Source: Halapricum hydrolyticum
Lineage (GTDB): Archaea > Halobacteriota > Halobacteria > Halobacteriales > Haloarculaceae
Assembly (NCBI GenBank): GCA_025517565.1
Contig: JAOPKD010000008.1
Span: forward strand, 1-64,000
Direction of reading: 5' to 3'
DNA length: 64,000 nt
A program made the translations under genes and the position numbers. The notes beneath the pieces are model-generated. The model worked only from the letters and a program-made list of their open reading frames with translations. It was not told where the DNA came from and ran no database searches. Positions within the stretch are counted from its first letter, which is position 1; the number at the start of each line of letters is the position of its first letter. Of this stretch, positions 25,128 through 34,143 are shown in pieces.

Positions 25128-27440
25128 TTAGTCGTCCGTGGCCGCGGTTTCTCCGGTCGGAGCAGTCGAGGCGGCCGTCTCGACGGTGAAGCGTTCGAGT
25201 AGCTGTTCGAGGTCAGCTGCTCGCTGACGCAGATCGCTGGCGGAGTCAGACACCTCCGAGATAGCCCGCTCCTGATCGTCCGCGGCCGCCGCGACCGTGT
25301 CCGCTTCCTGGGTGGTCTGCTGGCTGATCGCCGAGAGGTCGTCGATCGTCTGCATGACCTCCTGTGCGGTCCGGGCCTGTTCGGCGGTCGCATCGTCGAT
25401 CTCCTGGATGCCGGCGTCGGCGTCTTCTGTTCGTTCGACAATCGTCTCCAGCGCGTCGACAGTCTCGGTGACGGTCTCGACGCCGTCGGTGATCCGCTCG
25501 CTGGTCGACTCCATCGTTTCGACGGTCTCGCCAGCCTGGCTCTGGATGCGCTCGATGCGCTGTTCGATGTCGCCGGCGGCCGCTTTGGTCTCCTCGGCGA
25601 GGCTCTTGATCTCGTCGGCGACGACGGCGAATCCGTCGCCCTGGCCGTCGGCGTGGGCGGCCTCAATGGAGGCGTTCAGCGCCAGCATGTTCGTCTGCTC
25701 GACGATCTCGGTGATCACGTTGATGATGTCGTTGATCTCGTCGAGGTCGTCGTCCAGGGCGTTGATCTCTTCGACCATCTCCTCGGTTTCGGCCTCGATG
25801 GCGTTCATCTCCTCGATGGCTTTCGTGGCGGCCTCTCGGCCTTCCTCGCCGGCTTCCGCGGCAGCCTGGGACGTTTCTGCGACTTCCTGTGCGGAGGAGG
25901 CGACCTCTTCGGCGGTCGCAGAGAGGTTCTCCATCTCCCCGGAGGCGTTCTGGAGACGCTCGCTCTGCTTGCGCGCACCCTCGAATATCTCGTCGATCGA
26001 ACTGGTGACCTGCTGGCTGGCGTCGCTGACTTCGTCCGCGTTTCGCTGGACCTGGTCGGACGCCGAGAGCACGTCCGCGGAGAACGATTCGACGTCCGAG
26101 ACGATCCGTTCGAGCGAGTCGAGCGTCGCGTTGATCCGCTTGCCGACTCGCTCCATCGCTTCGCTCTCGCTCTGTGGCTCGACTCGGCCCGTCAGGTCGC
26201 CGTCGGCGGCCCGATCGAGCACGGACTCGTATTCGCCGGCCTTCGACGTGAGATGGGACGTCATCGCTTCCATCTCGGCGCGTTCGTTTTCGGCCTCCTG
26301 TCTGGCCTGTTCGGCCTCACGCTTGGCCTGTTCGGCGTCTTCGCGTGCCGCTTCGGCTTCGGCGATGTTCTCCCGTAGCGAGTCTCGCATGTCCGCGAAC
26401 GACTGGTACAGCGATCCGAACTCGTCCTCGCGAGTCGTCCGGAGGTCGACCTCGAGGTCGCCGTCCGCCATCTCTTCGGCCCGGGCGGTCAGCCGACGCA
26501 GCGACGTGATCGTATTGCTGCCGATGGTCACGCCGACGAGCCCCAGATTGATCACCGCCAGCAAGACCAGCGCGAGCAGATCGGCGTTGATCTGATCGAC
26601 CAGTGCGTAGGCGTCGTCGCGATCCGCGTGGACCAGTACCGTCCAGTCGATCGTCTCGAGTTGCGTGGCGCTCATAATCGTCTCGTCACCGGAGACGAAC
26701 GTGTTCTCGCCGGGGCCCAGTGACCCGATATCGCTCCCGGTGGCAGTGTATTCGGTGAGGAGTTTACTCCCGTTGGGATGAGCCGCATACCGTCCCTGCT
26801 GATCCACGACGACTGTTTGTGTTTCGTCGGCGTTCTGTGCGATCCGATCTGCGTGGGCCGAGAGATCTATCATGTACACCAGCGCCCGGTCCTCGGTGCC
26901 ATCGATCGGTGTGATCGCAGCAATGATCGGGTGATCGACGATCGGCACGGAGAACGGCTCGGTCACGACGACGTCGTCTGTCCCGTCGAACGACGGTGGA
27001 TCAGTCGCGAACGGTGCACCCTGCGCTTCGGCGTCGACGCCGATCATCCCGTCGGCCGAACTCGTCGGGAACTCCATCGTCGCGGTATCGAGGTAGTGTA
27101 CTGCGACGACGTCTTCGGGGACCTGGTCCGTTGCGATCAACTCGTCGAGATGCTGTTTTATTTGGTCAGTATCCCCGCTGGCGTAGACGGGTAGCTGTGA
27201 GGTCGTCCGGATGTCGCTCTCGACCGAGCGCAGCCAGGTGTCAATCTGGCGTGCCTCGGTATTCGACTGTGCTGTTAGCTCCCCCTCGACGTCGTCCTGC
27301 AGTTGCGCACTCGTCTGGGCGCTGATTACGCCACCGAACGCGACGATCACTGCCACTGAAAACGCAAGCGCCATACCCAGGCGCATCGCGTAACTCTGTC
27401 GAACGGCTGCAGGAAGAAGCGACCGTTTCGATGGTTGCAT
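25128..27440 (-). CDS. htrII: Phototaxis/chemotaxis transducer, HtrII-like
   Basis: A 770-residue methyl-accepting protein. TM1 is at about residues 19-41 and a large extracellular domain at about 42-285. TM2 ([18 protein letters not shown]) lies at about 286-308, then HAMP, a coiled-coil, and the signalling tip [19 protein letters not shown]. The extracellular domain is absent from Natronomonas HtrII but present in the Halobacterium salinarum protein, where it senses serine, so dual light and chemical sensing is plausible. The start at 27440 ([17 protein letters not shown]) resembles known HtrII N termini; the upstream 77 residues of the longer ORF are rejected. Confidence 0.9.
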   Translation of the reverse strand: MQPSKRSLLPAAVRQSYAMRLGMALAFSVAVIVAFGGVISAQTSAQLQDDVEGELTAQSNTEARQIDTWLRSVESDIRTTSQLPVYASGDTDQIKQHLDELIATDQVPEDVVAVHYLDTATMEFPTSSADGMIGVDAEAQGAPFATDPPSFDGTDDVVVTEPFSVPIVDHPIIAAITPIDGTEDRALVYMIDLSAHADRIAQNADETQTVVVDQQGRYAAHPNGSKLLTEYTATGSDIGSLGPGENTFVSGDETIMSATQLETIDWTVLVHADRDDAYALVDQINADLLALVLLAVINLGLVGVTIGSNTITSLRRLTARAEEMADGDLEVDLRTTREDEFGSLYQSFADMRDSLRENIAEAEAAREDAEQAKREAEQARQEAENERAEMEAMTSHLTSKAGEYESVLDRAADGDLTGRVEPQSESEAMERVGKRINATLDSLERIVSDVESFSADVLSASDQVQRNADEVSDASQQVTSSIDEIFEGARKQSERLQNASGEMENLSATAEEVASSAQEVAETSQAAAEAGEEGREAATKAIEEMNAIEAETEEMVEEINALDDDLDEINDIINVITEIVEQTNMLALNASIEAAHADGQGDGFAVVADEIKSLAEETKAAAGDIEQRIERIQSQAGETVETMESTSERITDGVETVTETVDALETIVERTEDADAGIQEIDDATAEQARTAQEVMQTIDDLSAISQQTTQEADTVAAAADDQERAISEVSDSASDLRQRAADLEQLLERFTVETAASTAPTGETAATDD

Positions 27441-27596
27441 CGCCGTAACGTTCGGCCAGTGATAGTAAAATGCAGGCCCTCGATTTTCATCGGTGATAAC
27501 ACGAACCGATAGACGACCGTCGTGGCTGAGAGCAACTGACAGAGCCGGTACTATCATTACCCGGGACCGAATAGTATCATAACACTTACCACAGCA

Positions 27597-29027
27597 ATGT
27601 CGGGTGCTGACAGTGAGGGCGTGCGTGCAGTGCTCGCGGACATCATCGGTGATGCCGACCGGGGCCAGCAATCCCTGCCGCGCCTGTTTGGCAGTCTCGA
27701 TAGCGACGATAGGACCGTCCGCATCGGGGCAGCCTGCGGGATCTGTCTGATTGCCAGCGACGATCCCGCAAGCGTCGAATACGCCGTTCGGCGACTGGTC
27801 GACCGCCTTGACGACGACACCTCGCGGCCGGAGACGATCCTGGCGTTCGAATATCTCGTGACGCAGTTCCCCGAGCGTGTCGACGACGTCTTACAGCAGC
27901 TTCGCGAAGAGCGCGAGTCGGAGCCGCTCAAGTACACCCGCCAGGGCGGCTTTGTTCGGAGCGGCTATTTCCAGCCGGCCGAAACGCACCGGGACGGCGT
28001 CGGACGGGTGCGCCGTCCCGGCGAGGGTACGACACCGGGAGCGGGTCTCGTCTATGGTCCGACTGACGAACGACCCGACGAGCGATCCACGTCCGGGGGC
28101 GAGTCCCCGGAAGAGACAGACGAACGGTCTGCAGGGCCGGCGGGATCGTCCGAGCCCGATGAGACCCCTCGCCAGCGAGTCAACCGCCTCTACGAGCGGG
28201 TCGACGCGATCGTCGAACGAAGCATGTTCGACCGGTTGATGCTGATGACGGGACAGACGGCCGGACGGTACGCAGACAAGTATCGCGTGCTGGCGACACG
28301 AGCGGGCAGCGAAGAGGCGGTTTCGCTTCGGCTGTTTCACGAACCGGCCGCGGGTCGCGAACGGTTCCGGTCGCAACTCGAAGCCGCGATCGAGCAGTGG
28401 GGCCAGATCGACCACGAACACGTCGTTTCGCTGTACGACGGGGGCTCCCGACCGGAGCCGTGGGGGGCGACACAGCACGTCGAGCTGACGCTTGCGGCTG
28501 ACATGCCGGCCTGGAACGTCTCCGAAGCCGTCGGGACCGTCGCACGACTCGCCGATGGGCTCGCGAAGATCCACCAGCAAGGCGTCATCCACGGCGGGAT
28601 CGATCCCGGGAGCGTCGCTGTCGAACTCGAAACCGAAGCCGGGCGTCGAACCAGGCTCGACAACGTCGGCCTGTTACCCGTGTATCGGCAGTTTGTTCAT
28701 CCCTCGAGGTGTCTGGATCCGCGCTTCGCCGCGCCGGAATACTTCGACGCTTCCTTCGGCGGGATCGATCAGGCGACGGATGTCTATCACCTCGGAGCCG
28801 TTCTCTATTATCTACTGACCAGTGAGCCACCGTATGACGGCGCATACGACGAGGTGCGTGCGCAGGTTCCCGGCGATACTCGACCGACGCCGCCGTCCGC
28901 GATCGCTGACAGTCCCGCCGAACTTGACGGCGTCGTCTCGAAGGCGCTCGACCGGCAGAAGCTGACGCGCTACGAGACCGCGATCGCGTTCAAACAGGAT
29001 CTCCTCGACGCCCGGGAGCGGATATAA
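27597..29027 (+). CDS. HEAT-repeat protein with C-terminal pseudokinase domain
   Basis: A 476-residue protein. Residues about 1-105 look like two or three HEAT-type helical repeats, 110-200 is a disordered acidic linker, and 215-476 is a protein-kinase fold. Catalytic positions are changed: the VAIK lysine is R245 (AVSLRLF), HRD is H332-G-G, the catalytic-loop Lys and Asn are Asp and Ser, and DFG reads DNVG (355-358). The APE motif (378-381) and the subdomain IX Asp (TDVYHLG) remain, so the fold is kept while catalysis is probably lost. It is divergent from htrII-sopII and overlaps the next gene by 1 bp. Confidence 0.8.
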   Translation: MSGADSEGVRAVLADIIGDADRGQQSLPRLFGSLDSDDRTVRIGAACGICLIASDDPASVEYAVRRLVDRLDDDTSRPETILAFEYLVTQFPERVDDVLQQLREERESEPLKYTRQGGFVRSGYFQPAETHRDGVGRVRRPGEGTTPGAGLVYGPTDERPDERSTSGGESPEETDERSAGPAGSSEPDETPRQRVNRLYERVDAIVERSMFDRLMLMTGQTAGRYADKYRVLATRAGSEEAVSLRLFHEPAAGRERFRSQLEAAIEQWGQIDHEHVVSLYDGGSRPEPWGATQHVELTLAADMPAWNVSEAVGTVARLADGLAKIHQQGVIHGGIDPGSVAVELETEAGRRTRLDNVGLLPVYRQFVHPSRCLDPRFAAPEYFDASFGGIDQATDVYHLGAVLYYLLTSEPPYDGAYDEVRAQVPGDTRPTPPSAIADSPAELDGVVSKALDRQKLTRYETAIAFKQDLLDARERI

Positions 29028-29755
29028 TGGCTGATCTGATCGGTCTCAACGAACTGGCGAACAACCCGAACCTCACGTTCATCGCGTTCATCGCGTTTTT
29101 CCTGTTGGCGGCTCTCGGCGTCCGATTCGCGCTATACGCCTACTGGAACGGCCGCGTCAGCGACGACACGCAGACGACGCTGTGGGGCTATCTGCTGCTC
29201 GTCGGCGCGGTCGCCGCGGGATACGGACTGCTCGGGATCGGCCGGATCGTCCTGTTTCTGGACTGGTTGCTGGAGATGGCAAGTGGAGCCGCCCTGTTGT
29301 TTGCGCTCGTCCTGGCGCTCGCACTGCGGGAGATCGACGCCGCCAGTACGGGAACGGGGCGACGACTGGAGGCTGATACGTCGGTGACAGTGCTGTTTCT
29401 GGCGGCCGTCGGACTGATTACGGTCGGACTTCTCGCGTTACCGGAGCACCGCCGGGGGACCGCTGGGGTGGTGGGGGCCGGCGGTCTCGTCTTTTTGCTG
29501 TACGGGTATCGGTTCGGACAGCGACAGCTGGACCGGACGCGAGTCCGCGGAACGCTGCTTGAGACGCTGCTTCGACATCTGCTTCCGGTCCTGTTGTTCG
29601 CGGCGCTGATCTCGATCGCGGAACTGGCCGTGTTCGCGGGACTCGATCGCGTGATCGTGCTGCACGTCCAGGTCGTGCTGGTGATCATGACCGCGACGAC
29701 GCTGATGACGTCGACGATCAAACTCCGGCAGAACCTCCGGGGGATGCGGACTTGA
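29027..29755 (+). CDS. Seven-helix-scale membrane protein paired with the pseudokinase
   Basis: A 242-residue protein has about seven hydrophobic segments and short loops, starting [15 protein letters not shown]. The last segments contain LHVQVVLVIMTATTLMTSTIKL. Its ATG overlaps the TAA of the pseudokinase gene (TAATG), so the two are coupled, and a membrane complex with the pseudokinase is a reasonable inference. No known family is recognised. Confidence 0.7.
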   Translation: MADLIGLNELANNPNLTFIAFIAFFLLAALGVRFALYAYWNGRVSDDTQTTLWGYLLLVGAVAAGYGLLGIGRIVLFLDWLLEMASGAALLFALVLALALREIDAASTGTGRRLEADTSVTVLFLAAVGLITVGLLALPEHRRGTAGVVGAGGLVFLLYGYRFGQRQLDRTRVRGTLLETLLRHLLPVLLFAALISIAELAVFAGLDRVIVLHVQVVLVIMTATTLMTSTIKLRQNLRGMRT

Positions 29756-29768
29756 TCCGCGAGCAGCG

Positions 29769-30428
29769 CTATCGACAGGCAGCAGGTTCGTCGACGATAA
29801 CGCCGTCAGCGCCCATCTTCTCGTACTCCACTGTCCGTTCCGGGTCGCTGATCGGCCAGACGTTGACCGCCAGCCCGGAACGGTGAGCACGCTCTAGCAG
29901 CGCGAAATCGACCAGTCGCCAGTGGGGGTGGATCGCGGCGCAATCCAGGCTCGCCGCCCGTTCGATGGCCGCCTCAGAGGAAGAATCGACCAGCAACGCG
30001 CGATCGACTGACGGATCGGTGTCGCGTGCGGCCGCGAGCGTCTCGACGTCGAACGAGGACAGCAATATCTCGGTCTCGAATTCGTCGACGAGTTCGAGCA
30101 CCCGCTCGACGAGATCGCGCTCTTTGAGTTCGATGTTGAGCCCGACGTCGTCGGGTACAGTTCGCAACACTGCTTCCAGCGAGGGAACGCCTTCGCCGGT
30201 GCCGAGCACGTCCATCGACTGCAGCGTTGCCAGCGAGATATCGGCCACGGCCCCGGTCGAGTCGGTCACTCGATCGACGGTCTCGTCGTGGATGACGACC
30301 GGATCACCCGAGCGGCACTGTCGAACGTCGACTTCGATCATGTCCGCTCGGTCGGCGGCCTGACGGATGGCTGTCAGCGTGTTCTCGGGATAGAGCCCTG
30401 CGAATCCGCGATGGGCGATACAGCGCAT
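29769..30428 (-). CDS. Glycerophosphodiester phosphodiesterase
   Basis: A 219-residue GDPD-family TIM barrel has CIAHRGFAGLYPENT at the N terminus (catalytic His, with Arg-Gly), MIEVDVRQ (metal-binding Glu and Asp), PVVIHDET (second catalytic His) and LNIELKE. It hydrolyses glycerophosphodiesters to glycerol-3-phosphate and an alcohol. The start at 30428 puts the HRG motif at residue 6, as usual for the cytosolic family; an in-frame extension to 30500 is not needed. Confidence 0.9.
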   Translation of the reverse strand: MRCIAHRGFAGLYPENTLTAIRQAADRADMIEVDVRQCRSGDPVVIHDETVDRVTDSTGAVADISLATLQSMDVLGTGEGVPSLEAVLRTVPDDVGLNIELKERDLVERVLELVDEFETEILLSSFDVETLAAARDTDPSVDRALLVDSSSEAAIERAASLDCAAIHPHWRLVDFALLERAHRSGLAVNVWPISDPERTVEYEKMGADGVIVDEPAACR

Positions 30429-30536
30429 ATCGGTAGCCACGGCCGGGGTGACAATAGGGCTTTGGAGCCGTTCTCGGGTCGGAGGGCGAACGTGGACCAT
30501 GTTTTATTCACGCTCGGCCCTTGAGAACAGTCACCG

Positions 30537-31250
30537 ATGTCAGTCGAGTTCGATTTCAGCGATTCAGTGATGCTCGTGACCGGCGCTGGCGGCGCGCTGG
30601 GGAGTGCGATCGCGACGGCCTTCGCGGAGTCAGGGGCGACCGTTGCGGCCGTCGACATTGTCGAGCCCGAAAGTGAAGACTTCCTGCTTGATCCCGACCA
30701 CGAGCGGATCGACGTCTATCAGGCCGATTTCGTCGACGAGACGCAAGTGAGCGAAACTGTCGAGGCGGTCGTCGCCGACCACGGCGGGATCGATTACCTG
30801 GCCAACGTCGCCGGGACCTGGCGTGGCGGGACCCCGATCGACGAAACGGACGTCGAGACCTTCGAGTTCCTGATGGACGTCAACCTCAAGACGATGTTTC
30901 TCGCCTCGAAACACGCGCTCTCGCACTTGCGCGAGGGCGTCGGGGCAATTGTCAGTGTCTCGGCACGCTCAGCGCTCGAAGGTGGCGAGGGCGACGGCGT
31001 CTACCGCGCCTCGAAGGCGGGCGTCAAACTGCTGACCGAGACGCTCGCGGAAGAAAACGAGGAGGGCGTTCGGGCCAACGCAGTCTTGCCGAGCGTGATC
31101 GACACGCCGATGAACCGCGAGATGATGCCCGATGCCGACCACGACGCGTGGGTCGAACCGCGCGAGATCGCCCAGGTCGTCCAGTTCCTCTGTAGCGACG
31201 CGGCGGGTGTCACCAGCGGCGCCTCGATCCCGGTCTACGGCGAGGCCTAG
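30537..31250 (+). CDS. SDR-family oxidoreductase
   Basis: A 237-residue classical short-chain dehydrogenase/reductase. The cofactor motif is TGAGGALG (residues about 15-22), followed by D and an acidic end of strand two (AAVDIVE), suggesting NAD(H). NVAGTW replaces NNAG. The catalytic set S (VSVSARSAL), Y (GVYRASKAG) and K is complete. The protein resembles 3-oxoacyl-reductase-like enzymes, but the substrate is unknown. It overlaps the convergent phosphate transporter by 4 bp. Confidence 0.85.
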   Translation: MSVEFDFSDSVMLVTGAGGALGSAIATAFAESGATVAAVDIVEPESEDFLLDPDHERIDVYQADFVDETQVSETVEAVVADHGGIDYLANVAGTWRGGTPIDETDVETFEFLMDVNLKTMFLASKHALSHLREGVGAIVSVSARSALEGGEGDGVYRASKAGVKLLTETLAEENEEGVRANAVLPSVIDTPMNREMMPDADHDAWVEPREIAQVVQFLCSDAAGVTSGASIPVYGEA

Positions 31251-32422
31251 AGCCCGAAGACGGGGACGAACTCGAAGGTCAGATACGCGCCGATCGTCGC
31301 GATCACCGGGACGACGTTCTGCAGCAGAACGACGCGCGCCGTCGTCGCCGGATCGAACAGGTCCGTGGCGCTGGGGATGGCCGTTTCTTCCTCGCCGATG
31401 TCCGGGAGCGACTGGCCGGGTTCATCCTCGGCGAGCGCGTCGACGGAGACCGGCGGCGTCTCGTCGCCGGTGACCGCCTCCGGTAGCGTCACCGGACGCG
31501 TCGCTCGGCCCCAGCCCAGTCCGATGATCGAGACCGTGGCGATCACGACGAAACTCGCGGGGATCCCGATCACCGAGAGGAAAACCACCAGCGCCGAACT
31601 GACGGACGCGACGACGATGGCAGCCGTCAGCGGGAGTTCGGTGATGTCGCTGCCCATCGTCTCCAGGGTTCGCCGGGCGATCGTGAACGTCCCGATTGCG
31701 ACGGCAGCGCTCCCGAGGAGGATCGCTCGGTTCATCTCCAGGGAGTCACTGCCGACCAGCGGCGCGACGGCGTTGGCGATGTTCGAGGTCCCGGAACTGA
31801 ACGCCATGAGACAGCCGATGGCGACGACCGTCACGACGCCGATCAGCTCGCGACGGTTCGTCGTGTCGTGGGGGCGCGGGGTGGGGACGGCACCGGAACG
31901 ATCGACCTCGATCAGCGGCCCCGTAGAGCGGTCCATCGCGATCGCCTCGTTGATCCGGGCGTAGAAGTACCGGCCGATAATCAGTGATACCCAGAACCCG
32001 AGCACCGGCGCGACGATCCACCAGATCGCGATCGCGCCCATGACTTCCAGGTTCAGCGATCCCGTCGCGACGCCCAGTCCGGCGATGGCCCCGACCGCAG
32101 TCATCGACGTCGAGGCCGGCACGCCGAAGACGTTTCCGACGAACAGCGCGAGCCCGATGAAAAACAGCACGCCGATACTCGTTTCCAGCGTGAAAACGCC
32201 GGTACGGGTGACCAGGTCCGATCCGAGCGTCTCGACGACGTTCCGGCCGATCGTCCACGCACCGACGAAGAAAAAGATCGACATCAGCCCGGCCGCACCC
32301 GTCTTCGAGATGGCTCCGGCACCGACAGCCGGACCGAAAGCCGGTCCAGTCGTCGAGCCCCCGATATTGTATCCGACGAATACCGCGACGAGCATGCCGA
32401 TTGCGAGCAGGAATTCGACCAT
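31247..32422 (-). CDS. PiT-family inorganic phosphate transporter
   Basis: A 391-residue polytopic protein has the inverted-repeat signatures of the PiT family: GYNIGGSTTGPAFGPAVG near residue 18 and FSSGTSNIANAVAPLVGSD in the second half. A cytosolic loop rich in Asp, Glu and Pro separates the halves near residues 160-185. It imports phosphate by Na+ or H+ symport. No PhoU-like partner is encoded next to it. Confidence 0.9.
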   Translation of the reverse strand: MVEFLLAIGMLVAVFVGYNIGGSTTGPAFGPAVGAGAISKTGAAGLMSIFFFVGAWTIGRNVVETLGSDLVTRTGVFTLETSIGVLFFIGLALFVGNVFGVPASTSMTAVGAIAGLGVATGSLNLEVMGAIAIWWIVAPVLGFWVSLIIGRYFYARINEAIAMDRSTGPLIEVDRSGAVPTPRPHDTTNRRELIGVVTVVAIGCLMAFSSGTSNIANAVAPLVGSDSLEMNRAILLGSAAVAIGTFTIARRTLETMGSDITELPLTAAIVVASVSSALVVFLSVIGIPASFVVIATVSIIGLGWGRATRPVTLPEAVTGDETPPVSVDALAEDEPGQSLPDIGEEETAIPSATDLFDPATTARVVLLQNVVPVIATIGAYLTFEFVPVFGL

Positions 32423-32489
32423 ACGTGTGCTCGTAGCGAGAGCGTCAAATAGTTCGTGTTCTGGTCTTCGTAGACAAACGCTCGCAGCC

Positions 32490-33152
32490 CTACTCTTCTG
32501 ACGCCTCTTCGTCGTCGATTTTTTCTTTGACTTTCTCCTCTACTTTCTCCTCGACGGTTTCGTCGACTTTCTCTTCGACAGTCTCGTCCATCTTCTCCTC
32601 GACGGTCTCGTCGACTTTCTGTTCGGTCTTCTCCTCTACTTTCTCCTCGACGGTCTCTTCGACCTGTTGCTCGGTCTTCTCTTCGACCTGTTGTTCGACC
32701 GTTTCGCTGACAGCGTCTTCGACCGACTGCTCGACGGTCTCGCCGACCTTCTTTTCGACCGTCTCGTCGACGGCCGCTTCGACCGATTGCTCGACAGTCT
32801 CGTCCATAGCTGCTTCGACGCTCTCACCGACCTGCTGTTCGACAGTCTCGCCGACAGTCTCCTCGACGGTTTCGCCGACCTGCTGTTCGACAGTCTCGCC
32901 AACTTGCTGTTCGACGGTCTCGCCGACCGTTTCGTCGACAGTTTCCTGGACGGTCTCTTTGACCGTCGTGGTCATCCAGTCGGGATCGAACCGGGCCATC
33001 TTCCAGACGACGTGAACGATGTAGGATACCAGCACACCGAACCCGAACGCCAGCCCGACGTTGGTGTCGGCGATCAGAATCGACCCCACTGACAGGGCAA
33101 TCAGCAGCCCGTATATCAGATCGACCAGTGAATCGACGCGGCTCGGATTCAT
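32490..33152 (-). CDS. Membrane-anchored octad-repeat coiled-coil protein
   Basis: A 220-residue protein has two hydrophobic helices (about residues 9-28 and 32-51) and a cytosolic tail of about 155 residues. The tail is made almost wholly of an 8-residue repeat of the type VGETVEQQ, later VDETVEEK. Hydrophobic residues, mainly Val, fall every fourth position and the rest is Glu, Gln, Lys, Thr and Asp. This gives a long amphipathic helix of roughly 20 nm if unbroken. The 4-residue period differs from the canonical heptad. No enzyme motif is seen; a scaffold or spacer role is inferred. Confidence 0.75.
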   Translation of the reverse strand: MNPSRVDSLVDLIYGLLIALSVGSILIADTNVGLAFGFGVLVSYIVHVVWKMARFDPDWMTTTVKETVQETVDETVGETVEQQVGETVEQQVGETVEETVGETVEQQVGESVEAAMDETVEQSVEAAVDETVEKKVGETVEQSVEDAVSETVEQQVEEKTEQQVEETVEEKVEEKTEQKVDETVEEKMDETVEEKVDETVEEKVEEKVKEKIDDEEASEE

Positions 33153-33252
33153 GCAACCACCTCACTGCAGACGCGTCCCCGTGTCGCATTCGCTCCCCGA
33201 CGACGTGTGAAAGTCATACTCGAATGGATGAAGGGACCGCTCAAGTAGCTTG

Positions 33253-33888
33253 CTACCTCACCCGATACGGATCTCCGCCGGGGATGAACCGTCCGAGATC
33301 GACTTCCTGCCGGTAATCGCGTTCCTGGAGTGCGATCAGTGCGTCGGTCAGCGCCCGTTCGTCGTCGTCAGTCCATTCGCTGGTGTCTTTGATGGGATAG
33401 ATCAGCCAGCCAGCCCCCTGAACCTCGCTCGCGTGCAAGGCGTCCATATCTACCTGGCCGTTGCGTGCCGAGTAGTTGGCGAACACGTACTCGGTTGCTC
33501 GCCGACCGACCGGCAGGAGGACGTGGGCGGTGATCGCTCGCAGCTCCGAATCGAAAAACCGCTCCAGATCGGCGTAGTCAGCCCTGTCCGGCTCCGTTTC
33601 GTGGACGCACATGTGAAGATACGAGAAGTACGTCCGGTCGACCGTCGGGGGCGTCCCGGTCGCCTCGAGCAGGCCCGCCTCGAGCAATGCACGCTGGAGG
33701 CGCTCGCTCGCTTTCGTCCCCGTGAACGGAAACCCGGTGTCGGTACCGCCGTGGACGCCGGGGTGGTCGCCGATGACGTGGAAGTGCGCGTTCGCGTCGC
33801 CGTATCCCGGGACGAACTCGGGGCAACCGGGATCCATCCCGAAAGGATTCGACTGCCTGTGCGTGACGTTCTTCACGACGTCCTCCAC
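33253..33888 (-). CDS. Uracil-DNA glycosylase superfamily protein
   Basis: A 211-residue protein has VIGDHPGVHGGTDTGFPFTG near residues 38-57, the equivalent of the GExPG motif of family 4/5-like UDGs. Further motifs are a TYFSYLHMC segment and VLLPVGRRATEYV. The late His loop is less clear (IYPIKDTSEW). The protein likely removes uracil or related damage from DNA. Iron-sulfur cysteines of family 4 are not obvious. It is read toward the octad-repeat gene on the same strand. Confidence 0.78.
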   Translation of the reverse strand: MEDVVKNVTHRQSNPFGMDPGCPEFVPGYGDANAHFHVIGDHPGVHGGTDTGFPFTGTKASERLQRALLEAGLLEATGTPPTVDRTYFSYLHMCVHETEPDRADYADLERFFDSELRAITAHVLLPVGRRATEYVFANYSARNGQVDMDALHASEVQGAGWLIYPIKDTSEWTDDDERALTDALIALQERDYRQEVDLGRFIPGGDPYRVR

Positions 33889-33971
33889 GGGCCAGAGCGA
33901 AAAAACTCCGACGGTTTCTCCCCATCGTTCTCGAATGATAGTGTAAAACCAACACCTCTCTCGGCGACACG

Positions 33972-34143
33972 TTGCTCAACCGTACGAACCTGGAGCCGTC
34001 AACCGCCGTCCGGATGGCGCGCAGACTCGATGCCGAAGGGGCACGGCCCGTCACCGAAGACGAGGTCGTGGACGCTCTCTCTCTCTCGGCGACAGACGAT
34101 CCTGAACCAGGGCTACCGGAACATCGCGTTCCAGCCGTCCGTT
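33972..34143 (+). pseudogene. Possible coding remnant before gltD
   Basis: Between the UDG start and the end of gltD, a plus-strand frame gives about 40 protein-like residues (NLEPSTAVRMARRLDAEGA, then TEDEVVDALSLS) with GC-rich third codon positions. It then runs into antisense of gltD as Arg-rich noise. It may be the surviving piece of a small acidic helical protein. I see no intact gene or RNA here. Confidence 0.3.

Noticed and set aside
25128..25666. 211-residue ORF rich in Ser, Arg and Pro in another frame of the transducer
   Set aside because: It lies within the signalling coiled-coil of htrII, whose frame is continuous and conserved.
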